From: Gammaproteobacteria bacterium
Lineage (GTDB): Bacteria; Pseudomonadota; Gammaproteobacteria; Tenderiales; Tenderiaceae
DNA length: 52,550 bases
NCBI GenBank assembly: GCA_024277755.1
Contig: JAJRUN010000082.1
Span: 1 to 52,550, forward strand
Direction of reading: 5' to 3'
Part shown: in pieces, positions 8,586 through 16,726 of the stretch
Layout: each line of letters begins with the position of its first letter
Numbering within the stretch: position 1 is the stretch's first letter
Position numbers and translations under genes: made by a program
Notes under the pieces: generated by a model
Databases searched by the model: none
What the model was told of the DNA's origin: nothing
What the model saw: the letters and a program-made list of their open reading frames with translations, nothing else

Positions 8586-9344
8586 TTAGCTCCGTGGCAT
8601 AAAGTTAGGCATAACAAACTGGCCGTTACGGATATTTTTACTAAAGGAATCGAACAAAAATTCAAGCTGAGCAATACTGTCCGCATCATCGAAGCGTTGT
8701 TGCTGCCAATTACCGCCCTTGTTTTTAATCACACCAAAGCGACCTTCATGTGTCTTGTAAAACATCACCAGTTTGCCAAGTCTTAGCACCTTAACCAGCT
8801 TGTCTTGCCCGTCAATCAAAAGGGTATCGTTATAGATACCGCTGCTCTTACCCAGCATCAACTCATCTTCAACAAAGGCCCAAAGCTGATTTGCTGCCTT
8901 GTTGCTTGAAATAATATTGTTATCCAGTCGATGTTCAATCTCATCTAAAGCGCTCAGACGCTGGCTTAGCTTGAAAGGCAGGGCAGAGGAAATAGAATGC
9001 CGCAGAGCCGAAATTGCACCTTTCAATACCGGGGCAATGCTCTCGTGTAAATAGTCATTTTTACGACTGCTGTCGGTGAGTTTTTTCAGCTCACGCTGAA
9101 GGTCTTTAATATTCAGTGCCGCACGACTGACCCGCACATCCAAATCACTTTTCTGATTTGAATAAGAACGCATTTGATCTTTAAAACTGTCTTTCTCGTA
9201 ACTGATCTCACTATGCAGAGTCTCGATCTGCTGACGCACCTCGACCAGCTCCTGGGAGATATTTTCCAACGACTGTAATTCTGTTGCAGCCAGACTGCTC
9301 GATGTCAACAGTGCCAGACCTAATCCAACCAAGCTTTTTTTCAT
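8586..9344 (-). CDS. DUF3450 periplasmic coiled-coil protein, first gene of the TonB2-type operon
   Basis: The chosen ATG (9344) gives 252 residues; a GTG two codons upstream is possible, but the AAAGAAG ribosome site is better spaced for the ATG. A signal peptide (KKSLVGLGLALLTSSSLAA) is followed by a long coiled coil (about 25-95, heptads such as LENISQELVEVRQQIETLHSE) and then a conserved C-terminal half with RLSALDEIEHRLD, LLIDGQDKLVKVLRLGKLVMFY, and GNWQQQRFDDA. This is the architecture of DUF3450, a family that regularly precedes ttpC-exbB2-exbD2-tonB2. Its role is unknown; the context says it belongs to the TonB machinery. It is the first gene after the Pho-box-like promoter. Confidence 0.82.
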   Translation of the reverse strand: MKKSLVGLGLALLTSSSLAATELQSLENISQELVEVRQQIETLHSEISYEKDSFKDQMRSYSNQKSDLDVRVSRAALNIKDLQRELKKLTDSSRKNDYLHESIAPVLKGAISALRHSISSALPFKLSQRLSALDEIEHRLDNNIISSNKAANQLWAFVEDELMLGKSSGIYNDTLLIDGQDKLVKVLRLGKLVMFYKTHEGRFGVIKNKGGNWQQQRFDDADSIAQLEFLFDSFSKNIRNGQFVMPNFMPRS

Positions 9345-9406
9345 ATCCACGGCTTCTTTAAATGTCCTGCCCCACGCCTAAACGAGGAACTTCAGATGAG
9401 CGACAG

Positions 9407-9462
9407 ATATTAGCCAAGCTTTGTGACAGTGCTATTACGGCTTTATTACCGTTTTACGACGA
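9407..9462 (-). promoter_or_regulatory. Candidate PhoB-activated promoter: four tandem 11-bp Pho-box units plus -10
   Basis: Read on the minus strand, positions 9462 to 9419 consist of four contiguous 11-mers: TCGTCGTAAAA, CGGTAATAAAG, CCGTAATAGCA, CTGTCACAAAG. Each matches the PhoB half-site CTGTCATAAA(A/T) at 7 to 9 positions, always keeping the GT core. After the last unit come six bases (CTTGGC) and TAATAT (9412-9407), a good -10. The same distance separates the Pho box and -10 at E. coli pstS. There is no separate -35, as expected for PhoB promoters. Predicted transcription would begin near 9400, about 55 bases before the DUF3450 start. The match was made by eye; PhoB binding is inferred. 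Confidence 0.65.
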
Positions 9463-9658
9463 ACGAACGGGCAGACAAATAACACACTACCGGCCAATTG
9501 GAGTAGCCATACATCTATATAAATGAGGGGAAAACGAGGTTGTCACAAAAGCTTTACCCAGGCGTCACCCGGCTGAAACAAGCGCCTCCTATATTTCTAA
9601 TTATTGAGGCACAACATGTAACCCGAGCGAATGACACCCAAGTAAAAAGGAGAGCATA

Positions 9659-9850
9659 ATGGAAGAGCTGGATTTCACCGACAAACCGATTCAATTCAGT
9701 ATCACCCGGATGTCAGTCAACGAACGCGGCAGTCTGCCGGAGGAGACAATAACTCCACGCCGCCATCGGCCGGTGCGTTTTCGGGATATAGAACAGCGTC
9801 TGGATGAACTTCGCCTGCAACGTGAGATTAGCGAGGTATATGACCGGTAG
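9659..9850 (+). CDS. Small highly charged protein, possibly PA3496-like
   Basis: A 63-residue protein with a strong ribosome site (AAGGAGA, seven bases before the ATG) and acceptable gammaproteobacterial codon use. There is no signal peptide or membrane helix. The C-terminal half is rich in Arg/Glu (RRHRPVRFRDIEQRLDELRL, then QREISEVYD) and would form an amphipathic helix. This resembles the short PA3496-type proteins, which share an Arg-rich DxLEExRLRRE tail, but the match is by eye and no role can be given. It stands alone between the divergent TonB operon promoter and the convergent M48 protease gene. Confidence 0.55.
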   Translation: MEELDFTDKPIQFSITRMSVNERGSLPEETITPRRHRPVRFRDIEQRLDELRLQREISEVYDR

Positions 9851-9871
9851 ACATACCCCCCAGCTAATCAA

Positions 9872-10669
9872 TCACTTTATCGCAGGTGTTTTACATTGAG
9901 CCTTGTTAGGCAGTGCATTGTAATACTTCATTGCCCTGCCCATATCAGCGTTAAGTTTTTCTATCCGAGTGGTATTTGAGGGATGGGTGGACATAAATTC
10001 CGCCGGGGCCTTACCGCCGCCTTTACCCATATTCTGCCAAAGTGTCACGCTTTGACGCGGATCAAAACCCGCCTTGGCCATTAGCGTCTGACCAATCTCA
10101 TCGGCTTCACTTTCATGCAAACGACTGAACGGCATCAACACACCAAACTTGCTACCCAGCCCCAGCAGGCTCATGGCCTGTTGCCGATAAGCGGTGTTAT
10201 TGGCCGACATCCAGTTTTCCAATAACGACAGACTCTGGCCAATAGCAAAGTTTTGCGAAACACGCTCATTACCATGATTTGCCAGCACATGGCCAACCTC
10301 ATGCCCCATTACCGCCGCCAGTTGATCAGGTGTCGTTGCCACCAGCAACAAGCCTTTATAGACACCTATTCTGCCCCCCGGCAGGGCAAAGGCATTAACC
10401 GTTGGCTCATCAAATACCACCACCTCCCAGTCACTGCTGTTTTTTTGCACTTCCGGCAATAGCGTGATGGCATCGGCAACACACTGAACGTAATTATTGA
10501 TAGCTGCATTCTTGACATGAGGGGTCTCCTGCTTCATCTGCTGGAACGACTGCAAGCCCATGGAAACCATTTGCGTTTCAGGCATAATGATCAGCTGCTT
10601 ACGCCCGGTTGGTGACACCGCACAGGCGCACAAAGCCAATACAAGCACTGTAAAGCTCAGTTTTTTCAT
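9872..10669 (-). CDS. M48-family metallopeptidase lipoprotein (LoiP/YggG-like)
   Basis: The 265-residue protein begins with a lipoprotein signal (LSFTVLVLALCAC, Cys14 or Cys16 as lipid site) and then the SPTGRKQLIIM segment typical of LoiP-type proteases. The zinc site is visible as HEVGH in AAVMGHEVGHVLANHGNERV near residue 120, and the third ligand Glu in LHESEADEIG near 185. These enzymes cut misfolded outer-membrane or periplasmic proteins. The C-terminal FMSTHPSNTTRIEKL block is also standard for the family. The gene is convergent with the 63-residue gene and divergent from glcD; it appears to be a single-gene unit. The family call is firm; the substrate is unknown. Confidence 0.9.
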   Translation of the reverse strand: MKKLSFTVLVLALCACAVSPTGRKQLIIMPETQMVSMGLQSFQQMKQETPHVKNAAINNYVQCVADAITLLPEVQKNSSDWEVVVFDEPTVNAFALPGGRIGVYKGLLLVATTPDQLAAVMGHEVGHVLANHGNERVSQNFAIGQSLSLLENWMSANNTAYRQQAMSLLGLGSKFGVLMPFSRLHESEADEIGQTLMAKAGFDPRQSVTLWQNMGKGGGKAPAEFMSTHPSNTTRIEKLNADMGRAMKYYNALPNKAQCKTPAIK

Positions 10670-10800
10670 CCAATTACTCTTAACAATTAAACAGCATTAT
10701 TTTACTATGGTTTCATTATCTACCAGCTTGCCTTTCAGTGCCAACTCTGGTCTCATACTTTCCCAACCGAATTACTAGACTATTGATTTTAGGCTGTTGA

Positions 10801-12279
10801 ATGACTGGCGAGGCACCAAAACCAACCCCCACAGAGCAACTGATTCAGGCGTTTCAGCAACTGCTGCCAGATGAGGCCGTGTTAACCGATACCGAAGACC
10901 TCCGTCCGTTTGAATGTGATGGGTTGTCGGTCTATCGCCGCCTGCCAATGGTGGTGGTGTTACCGGAAACCGTCGAGCAGGTACAAGCCATCATGCGACT
11001 CTGCTTTGCCGCCAAAGTGCCCGTGGTAGCCCGTGGTGCCGGCACGGGGCTGTCTGGTGGTGCTCTGCCCCTGGAAGACGGCGTGTTGCTGAGTCTGGCC
11101 AAGTTCAAGCAAATTCTCGATATCGACCCACAGAATGCCATGGCCACAGTGCAGCCTGGTGTACGCAATCTTGCTATTTCTGATGCCGCTGCCGCTCATG
11201 GTCTGTATTACGCCCCTGACCCCTCTTCTCAGATCGCCTGCACCATTGGCGGCAACGTGGCGGAAAACTCCGGTGGCGTGCACTGTCTCAAATACGGCCT
11301 GACAGTACACAACATCCTGCAATTGAAAATCGTCACTGTTGACGGTGAATTGCTCACCATTGGCAGTGAAACACTAGATTCCCCCGGTTATGATCTGTTG
11401 GCGCTGATGACCGGCTCTGAGGGCATGCTTGGCATATTCGTCGAAATCACAGTAAAACTGCTGGCGAAACCGGAACGCGCCCAAGTGGTGCTGGCAGCCT
11501 TTGATGACGTCACCAAGGCCGGTGAAGCCGTGGGTGAAATCATCGCTGCCGGCATCATTCCCGCCGGACTGGAAATGATGGACAAGCTCGCCATCCAGGC
11601 CGCCGAAGACTTTGCCCACGCGTGCTATCCCCGTGATGCTGAAGCCATCCTGCTATGTGAACTGGACGGCAGCAATGCCGAAGTTTCAGAACAGATCATG
11701 ACCGTGCACAAGGTCTTGAAACAGAGCGGTGCCACCGAAGTGCGCACAGCAAAAGATGAAGCCGAACGACAGCTGTTCTGGAAGGGACGCAAGTCAGCCT
11801 TTCCGGCAGTGGGTCGCATCTCGCCCGACTATTACTGCATGGACGGCACCATCCCGCGCCGCCAGCTACCCAAAGTTTTGCGTTTCATGAGCGAGCTTTC
11901 GAACGAATACGGTCTGGCGGTAGCCAATGTTTTTCACGCTGGTGATGGAAATCTGCACCCCTTGATTTTATTTGATGCCAACACCCCGGGCGAGCTGCAA
12001 CGTACTGAAGAATTTGGTCGCAGGATTCTTGAATTCTGCGTTGAAGTCGGCGGCACCATCACCGGTGAACATGGTGTTGGCATGGAAAAAATAGACCAGA
12101 TGTGTGTGCAATTTCAGTCAGCTGAACTGAGCCAGTTTCATGCCATCAAGAAGGCCTTCGACCCAGAAAACCTGTTAAATCCGGGCAAGGCTGTGCCCAC
12201 CCTGCATCGCTGTGCCGAGTTTGGTGCCATGCATGTCCACAATGGCCAGCTGGCCCATCCTGAGCTGGAGCGTTTCTGA
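10801..12279 (+). CDS. glcD: Glycolate oxidase FAD-binding subunit GlcD
   Basis: A 492-residue FAD-linked oxidase. Residues 45-230 form the PCMH FAD-binding domain with PVVARGAGTGLSGGALPLEDG, VQPGVRN, and SQIACTIGGNVAENSGGVHCLKYG; the C-terminal FAD-oxidase domain has VANVFHAGDGNLHPLILFD and GGTITGEHGVGMEK, where the His residues serve the active site. With GlcE and GlcF it makes the membrane-associated glycolate dehydrogenase that oxidises glycolate to glyoxylate and passes electrons to the quinone pool. Its TGA stop shares one base with the glcE ATG, so the pair is translationally coupled. Length is normal for the family. It is the first gene of glcDEF-aminotransferase. Confidence 0.95.
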   Translation: MTGEAPKPTPTEQLIQAFQQLLPDEAVLTDTEDLRPFECDGLSVYRRLPMVVVLPETVEQVQAIMRLCFAAKVPVVARGAGTGLSGGALPLEDGVLLSLAKFKQILDIDPQNAMATVQPGVRNLAISDAAAAHGLYYAPDPSSQIACTIGGNVAENSGGVHCLKYGLTVHNILQLKIVTVDGELLTIGSETLDSPGYDLLALMTGSEGMLGIFVEITVKLLAKPERAQVVLAAFDDVTKAGEAVGEIIAAGIIPAGLEMMDKLAIQAAEDFAHACYPRDAEAILLCELDGSNAEVSEQIMTVHKVLKQSGATEVRTAKDEAERQLFWKGRKSAFPAVGRISPDYYCMDGTIPRRQLPKVLRFMSELSNEYGLAVANVFHAGDGNLHPLILFDANTPGELQRTEEFGRRILEFCVEVGGTITGEHGVGMEKIDQMCVQFQSAELSQFHAIKKAFDPENLLNPGKAVPTLHRCAEFGAMHVHNGQLAHPELERF

Positions 12280-13340
12280 TGGTAAATCAAAGCATCAGTG
12301 AGCTGCTGCAAACCCAGGTACAACAAGCAGTCAAAAATGGCCACAGGCTCAACATCGTTGGCGGTGGCAGCAAACATTTTCTTGGCCGTCAGGGTCAGGG
12401 GGCAACACTGAACATCAGCCAACACCGTGGCATCATCGAATATGACCCACATGAACTGGTGATCACCGCTCGCGCCGGTACGCCGTTACAAGAGATTGAA
12501 CACGCCCTGGCGGATAAGCAACAGATGCTGGCCTTTGAGCCACCCCACTTTGGTGAACACGCCACGCTTGGCGGCACGATTGCCGCTGGGCTATCAGGCC
12601 CCCGTCGCCCGTACGCCGGTTCAGCACGCGATTTTATGCTGGGCTGCAAGGTGCTTAACGGCAAGGGCGAGATCATGCAGTTCGGTGGCCGGGTGATGAA
12701 AAACGTGGCCGGTTATGATGTCTCGCGTCTGATGACTGGGGCCTATGGCACCCTGGGTGTAATACTCGAACTCAGCCTGAAGGTGCTGCCCCGCCCTGCC
12801 GCAAGCGTAACCCTGTTTAACGAATGCAGCGAAGCCGACGCCATCCTGTTTATGAGCGGACTGCTAAGCAAGGCACTGCCTGTTGATGCCTGCTGTTATT
12901 ACAAAGGCCAAAGCTATGTGCGCCTCTCTGGCAGCAAACAATCGGTTGTCGATGCACAAAAAAAACTGCTCGGGGAACGCTTGAATCAACGCAGTCATTT
13001 CTGGCAACGCCTGCGTGAACATGAACTGTCATTCTTTAATCGGGACAAACCACTCTGGCGCATCCTGGTTAAACCAACGACGCCAACATTGGCCATTGAT
13101 GGCGAATGGCTGCTGGACTGGGGCGGCGCACAGCGCTGGTTATACAGCGATGCTGACGCCGCAGACATCCGCAAAATCGTGCAACAATACAACGGCCATG
13201 CCACCCTGTTTCGCAACGGTGATCGCCACGATGTCTTTCAGCCCCTGGCAGCACCCATGCAGCTGTTACAACAACGCATCAAGACCAGCTTTGATCCGGA
13301 CAATGTTTTCAACCCCGGCAGAATGTACGCAGAGATTTAG
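12279..13340 (+). CDS. glcE: Glycolate oxidase subunit GlcE
   Basis: A 353-residue protein with the truncated FAD-binding domain characteristic of GlcE: LNIVGGGSKHFLG, ITARAGTPLQEIEHAL, FEPPHFGEHATLGGTIAAGLSGPRRPYAG, RDFMLGCKVLNG, MKNVAGYDVSRLMTGAYGTLG. The C-terminus closes with the DPDNVFNPGRMY motif shared with GlcD. It is an essential subunit of glycolate dehydrogenase. It overlaps glcD by one base and lies 8 bases before glcF. Length matches the family (about 350). The stop is TAG. Confidence 0.95.
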   Translation: MVNQSISELLQTQVQQAVKNGHRLNIVGGGSKHFLGRQGQGATLNISQHRGIIEYDPHELVITARAGTPLQEIEHALADKQQMLAFEPPHFGEHATLGGTIAAGLSGPRRPYAGSARDFMLGCKVLNGKGEIMQFGGRVMKNVAGYDVSRLMTGAYGTLGVILELSLKVLPRPAASVTLFNECSEADAILFMSGLLSKALPVDACCYYKGQSYVRLSGSKQSVVDAQKKLLGERLNQRSHFWQRLREHELSFFNRDKPLWRILVKPTTPTLAIDGEWLLDWGGAQRWLYSDADAADIRKIVQQYNGHATLFRNGDRHDVFQPLAAPMQLLQQRIKTSFDPDNVFNPGRMYAEI

Positions 13341-13348
13341 GCCTGAGC

Positions 13349-14554
13349 ATGCAAACCTGTATTGATCCTGAATTCAAATGCAACACCGAGATCGCCGAGG
13401 CCGATGAGATTCTGCGCAGCTGTGTCCATTGCGGTTTTTGCACCGCCACCTGCCCAACCTATCAGATCCTGGGGTCTGAACTGGACAGCCCGCGTGGCCG
13501 TATCTACCTGATCAAGGATTTACTGGAAGGAAAGGCCGCCACCGCCAAAACACGGCTGCATCTGGATCGCTGCCTCACCTGCCGTTCCTGCGAAACCACC
13601 TGCCCTTCCGGAGTGCGTTACAGCCGTCTGGTAGAAATCGGTCGCAACATCATGGAAAAAAAGGCACCGCGCTCGTTTGCCGACACCATGCTGCGCAAAG
13701 TCATGCTTGAAGTACTGCCCAATAGACAACGGGTTGAACTTGCCATCAAGGCCGGGCAACGGGTGAAGCCATTGCTACCAGCCCAATTGAAAAACAAACT
13801 GCCCGAACTAAAACAGTCCCGGCCATGGCCAGCATCATCACACCAACGCCGCATGCTAGTACTGGAAGGCTGTGTACAACCCCTGACAGCCCCCAACACC
13901 AATGCCGCCACCGCAAGCGTGTTGGACAAGTTAGGCATCTCACTCATCAGCGCCGAAAAGGCCGCTTGCTGCGGCGCCATCAACCAGCACATGTCCGATG
14001 CAGACACCGCCAAACAGCGCATGCGCGTCAACATTGATGCCTGGTGGCCTTATATCGAAGACGGTGTTGAGGCCATTGTCATGACCGCCAGTGGCTGTGG
14101 CCTGATGGTAAAAGACTATGGCCATGAGCTGCGCAATGACCCCGCCTATGCCGACAGAGCCACACGCATTAGCGAGCTCAGCAAAGACCTGAGTGAGATT
14201 CTGCGCGACGAAGACCTGACCCCGTTTACCAGCATTGGCAAAGGCACCAAGGTGGCCTACCAGTCATCCTGTACCCTGCAACACGGCCAAAAACTCAGTG
14301 GCGTTGTAGAAAACATTCTGCAAAACTGCGGTTACACATTGACAACCGTAGCAGACAGTCATCTCTGTTGCGGTGCAGCAGGCACCTATACCCTGCTGCA
14401 ACCCAGGCTGTCACAACAGCTATTGCACAACAAACTTGCGGCACTGAAAAATGACCAACCCGATGTCATTGCCAGCGCCAACATCGGCTGCCAGATGCAT
14501 TTGCAAAGTGGCAGCAAGATTCCGGTAAAACACTGGATAGAATTATTGGATTAG
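13349..14554 (+). CDS. glcF: Glycolate oxidase iron-sulfur subunit GlcF
   Basis: A 401-residue protein with two N-terminal 4Fe-4S ferredoxin motifs, CVHCGFCTATCPTYQ (about residue 26) and CLTCRSCETTCPSGV (about 77), followed by two CCG-type cysteine-rich domains (KAACCGAINQH near 208 and SHLCCGAAGTYTL near 338). CCG domains occur in heterodisulfide-reductase-like electron-transfer subunits. GlcF relays electrons from the GlcD flavin towards membrane quinone. The order glcDEF, short spacing and shared strand show one operon. The stop is TAG, followed 60 bases later by the aminotransferase start. Confidence 0.95.
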   Translation: MQTCIDPEFKCNTEIAEADEILRSCVHCGFCTATCPTYQILGSELDSPRGRIYLIKDLLEGKAATAKTRLHLDRCLTCRSCETTCPSGVRYSRLVEIGRNIMEKKAPRSFADTMLRKVMLEVLPNRQRVELAIKAGQRVKPLLPAQLKNKLPELKQSRPWPASSHQRRMLVLEGCVQPLTAPNTNAATASVLDKLGISLISAEKAACCGAINQHMSDADTAKQRMRVNIDAWWPYIEDGVEAIVMTASGCGLMVKDYGHELRNDPAYADRATRISELSKDLSEILRDEDLTPFTSIGKGTKVAYQSSCTLQHGQKLSGVVENILQNCGYTLTTVADSHLCCGAAGTYTLLQPRLSQQLLHNKLAALKNDQPDVIASANIGCQMHLQSGSKIPVKHWIELLD

Positions 14555-14614
14555 GTAAGGTGCGCCATGCGCACCAGTGATAGAAACAACAATATAGAGA
14601 AAGAAGGAAACAGC

Positions 14615-15796
14615 ATGATTGCAAAATCTTTTCACCCACCACAACGCACTCTGATGGGCCCAGGACCATCCGATGTTAACCCGCGCATCCTTGAAGCCAT
14701 GTCACGGCCAACCATCGGCCATCTCGACCCTGTCTTTGTCGGCATGATGGACGAAATGAAAGGCCTGCTTAAATACGCCTTTCAAACCGACAATGAACTG
14801 ACCATGCCCGTTTCAGCACCGGGTTCTGCCGGTATGGAAACCTGTTTTGCCAATCTGGTTGAACCCGGTGATAAAGTTATCGTCTGTCAGAACGGCGTCT
14901 TCGGTGGCCGTATGAAAGAGAATGTCGAACGTTGTGGTGGCACCGCCGTCATGGTGGAAGACGAATGGGGCAAAGCGGTTGATCCGCAAAAACTGGAAGA
15001 CGCATTGAAAGCAAACAGCGACGCCAAGATTGTCGCCTTCGTCCACGCTGAAACCTCCACCGGCGCACAATCAGACGCCAAGACCCTGGTGGAGATTGCC
15101 CACAAACATGATTGCCTGACCATTGTCGATGCCGTTACCTCACTGGCTGGCACACCCGTACTGGTGGATGACTGGAACATTGACGCCATCTATTCCGGCA
15201 CCCAGAAATGTCTGTCATGCACCCCCGGCCTGTCACCGGTCAGTTTCAGCGAACGCGCCCTGGACAAAGTGCGCAACCGCTCAAGCAAAGTACAAAGCTG
15301 GTTTCTCGACCTGAATCTGGTCATGGGTTACTGGGGTGGCCAGGGCAAACGCGCCTATCACCACACCGCCCCCATCAATGCCCTGTACGGCCTGCATGAA
15401 TCACTGATCATCCTGCAGGAAGAAGGACTGGAAAACGCCTGGGCCCGTCACGCCAAACATCATCAAGCACTGTGTGCCGGTCTAGAAGCAATGGGGTTAA
15501 GCTTTATCGTCGATAAAAAAGACCGCCTGCCACAACTGAATGCCGTCACCATCCCTGAAGGTGTCGACGAAGCCGCCGTGCGCGCAACCCTGCTGAATGA
15601 CTACTCACTTGAAATCGGTGCCGGGCTTGGCGTCATGGCTGGCAAGGTCTGGCGCATTGGCTTGATGGGTCACGCCTGTAACGCCCGCAACGTCTACTTG
15701 TGTTTAAGCGCCCTGGATGACGTATTGGGTCGCCAGAATGCGCCGGTTGAAAATGGCGTGGCAGTCGCTGCGGCACAGAAGGTACTGGCTGGCTAA
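14615..15796 (+). CDS. Class V PLP aminotransferase, alanine/serine-glyoxylate aminotransferase
   Basis: The chosen ATG (14615) has an AAGAAGGAAA ribosome site and gives 393 residues, the usual length; an upstream in-frame ATG at 14567 adds 16 unconserved residues. Class V features: TLMGPGPSDVNPRILEAM at the start, SAPGSAGMETCFANLV for cofactor phosphate binding, VDAVTSLAGTPVLVDDW with the PLP-binding Asp, and SGTQKCLSCTPGLSP with the Schiff-base Lys. The late GLGVMAGKVWRIGLMGHAC block is typical of alanine-glyoxylate aminotransferases. It would convert the glyoxylate made by GlcDEF to glycine. Whether alanine or serine is the amino donor cannot be settled here. A terminator follows 32 bases after the stop. 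Confidence 0.9.
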   Translation: MIAKSFHPPQRTLMGPGPSDVNPRILEAMSRPTIGHLDPVFVGMMDEMKGLLKYAFQTDNELTMPVSAPGSAGMETCFANLVEPGDKVIVCQNGVFGGRMKENVERCGGTAVMVEDEWGKAVDPQKLEDALKANSDAKIVAFVHAETSTGAQSDAKTLVEIAHKHDCLTIVDAVTSLAGTPVLVDDWNIDAIYSGTQKCLSCTPGLSPVSFSERALDKVRNRSSKVQSWFLDLNLVMGYWGGQGKRAYHHTAPINALYGLHESLIILQEEGLENAWARHAKHHQALCAGLEAMGLSFIVDKKDRLPQLNAVTIPEGVDEAAVRATLLNDYSLEIGAGLGVMAGKVWRIGLMGHACNARNVYLCLSALDDVLGRQNAPVENGVAVAAAQKVLAG

Positions 15797-15827
15797 TACA
15801 CCTCAGTTGCAAGCAGTGCAAAAACTT

Positions 15828-15856
15828 AACGGGCCTGTTTAGGCCCGTTTTTTATT
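15828..15856 (+). terminator. Intrinsic terminator of the glc operon
   Basis: A nine-base-pair stem AACGGGCCT / AGGCCCGTT with a four-base loop GTTT, running straight into six T residues. It lies 32 bases after the aminotransferase stop and closes glcDEF-aminotransferase. Confidence 0.92.
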
Positions 15857-15867
15857 CTAAACACCGC

Positions 15868-15896
15868 AAATACAAACATTGATAATCTTTGTATTT
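15868..15896 (+). promoter_or_regulatory. Perfect inverted repeat upstream of parD, likely ParD operator
   Basis: AAATACAAA (15868-15876) and TTTGTATTT (15888-15896) form a perfect 9-bp inverted repeat with an 11-base centre. A TTGATA hexamer sits in the centre and could be a -35, with a weak TAGTGT 17 bases later. The repeat ends 44 bases before the parD ATG. ParD-type antitoxins autoregulate through such palindromes; binding here is inferred. Confidence 0.55.
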
Positions 15897-15940
15897 CAGA
15901 CTAGTGTTATTTTCGAAAACATCTACTCTTGGAGGCCATC

Positions 15941-16198
15941 ATGCACATATCACTGACTGCCGAACTGGAATCTCGCGTTAAAGCCAAAGTTGAAAGTGGT
16001 CTATATAACAATGCCAGCGAAGTCATCCGCGAAGCACTGCGTTTTATGGATACCCACGAAGACTGGATCCACGAGGTAAAATTGGCTCGCTTGCGCGAAC
16101 AACTGAAAGTAGGCACTGATCAACTGAACCGTGGCGAAGGCATAGCGATTGAGTCAAAAGCAGCGCTGGATTCATTATTTGACGAGATTAAGGGCTAA
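15941..16198 (+). CDS. parD: Type II antitoxin, ParD/CopG-Arc family
   Basis: The chosen ATG follows GGAGG at five bases and gives 85 residues; a TTG four codons upstream lies over the ribosome site and is unlikely. The N-terminus MHISLTAELESRVKAKVESGLYNNASEVIREALRFM is a ribbon-helix-helix DNA-binding domain of the ParD type, with the conserved YxNASEVIREALR helix. The C-terminal half (KLARLREQL..., ALDSLFDEIKG) is the flexible toxin-binding tail. It neutralises ParE, encoded 5 bases downstream, and represses its own promoter. It still looks intact although its toxin gene is frameshifted. Confidence 0.88.
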   Translation: MHISLTAELESRVKAKVESGLYNNASEVIREALRFMDTHEDWIHEVKLARLREQLKVGTDQLNRGEGIAIESKAALDSLFDEIKG

Positions 16199-16203
16199 CA
16201 CCC

Positions 16204-16514
16204 ATGCCAGCTCACCAGCTAGTTATTGCGCCTGCCGCCAAAAATGACCTCAAAGACATTTACCAGTACGGACTACGGCAGTGGAGGCAAACCCGATCAG
16301 ATAGCTACCTGGCAGCCATTAAAGATCAATTTTGGTCTCTGACTGAGCAACCGTTAACGGGTATTGAGCGCCTCGGACTCCTGCCCAGCACCAGAAGCCT
16401 CCCATTCAAAGCCATACTTTGTTTTACCGAGTCACTGCCAATCGGGTTGAAATCATTCGCGTACTTCACTGCCGCCAAGACCCGCAACGTCATTTAAATT
16501 TAAGAAAGCTCTAA
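16204..16514 (+). pseudogene. parE: ParE-family toxin gene, frameshifted
   Basis: The first 69 codons read as a normal ParE/RelE-fold toxin (LVIAPAAKNDLKDIYQYGLRQW, then LLPSTRSLPFK). At the AAA run 16408-16410 the ParE signal leaves this frame: the frame beginning CAT ACT TTG at 16413 encodes HTLFYRVTANRVEIIRVLHCRQD, the classic ParE C-terminus, and ends at 16514. The unshifted frame instead gives an unrelated tail and stops at 16497. One extra base, for instance a fourth A at 16408-16410, restores the whole family sequence. So the gene has lost one base, or the sequence has an indel error. ParE poisons DNA gyrase in better-studied members. The predicted mutant product lacks the C-terminal strands and is probably inactive. 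Confidence 0.85.
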
Positions 16515-16726
16515 ACACAGCATGGCAACAATAACGTCAATCAAGACCTGCGGGCACATTAAATGCCTTTAATTTATATGTCGCATTAGCTGAATTCTGT
16601 TACCGGTTTAATCATCGTTCAAATTGGAAGATATGCTTCCAAGGTTTTTGCATGTGTTGGTGAGAACACTGCCTATGCCTGAAAAGCTGTTGAAGATAGC
16701 TGAGCTTTATGGGTAATCAGGTTTTC

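Noticed and set aside
16498..16726. Possible short gene between parE and hipA
   Set aside because: No frame has a ribosome site or protein-like composition; the stretch is A/T-rich spacer between convergent genes.
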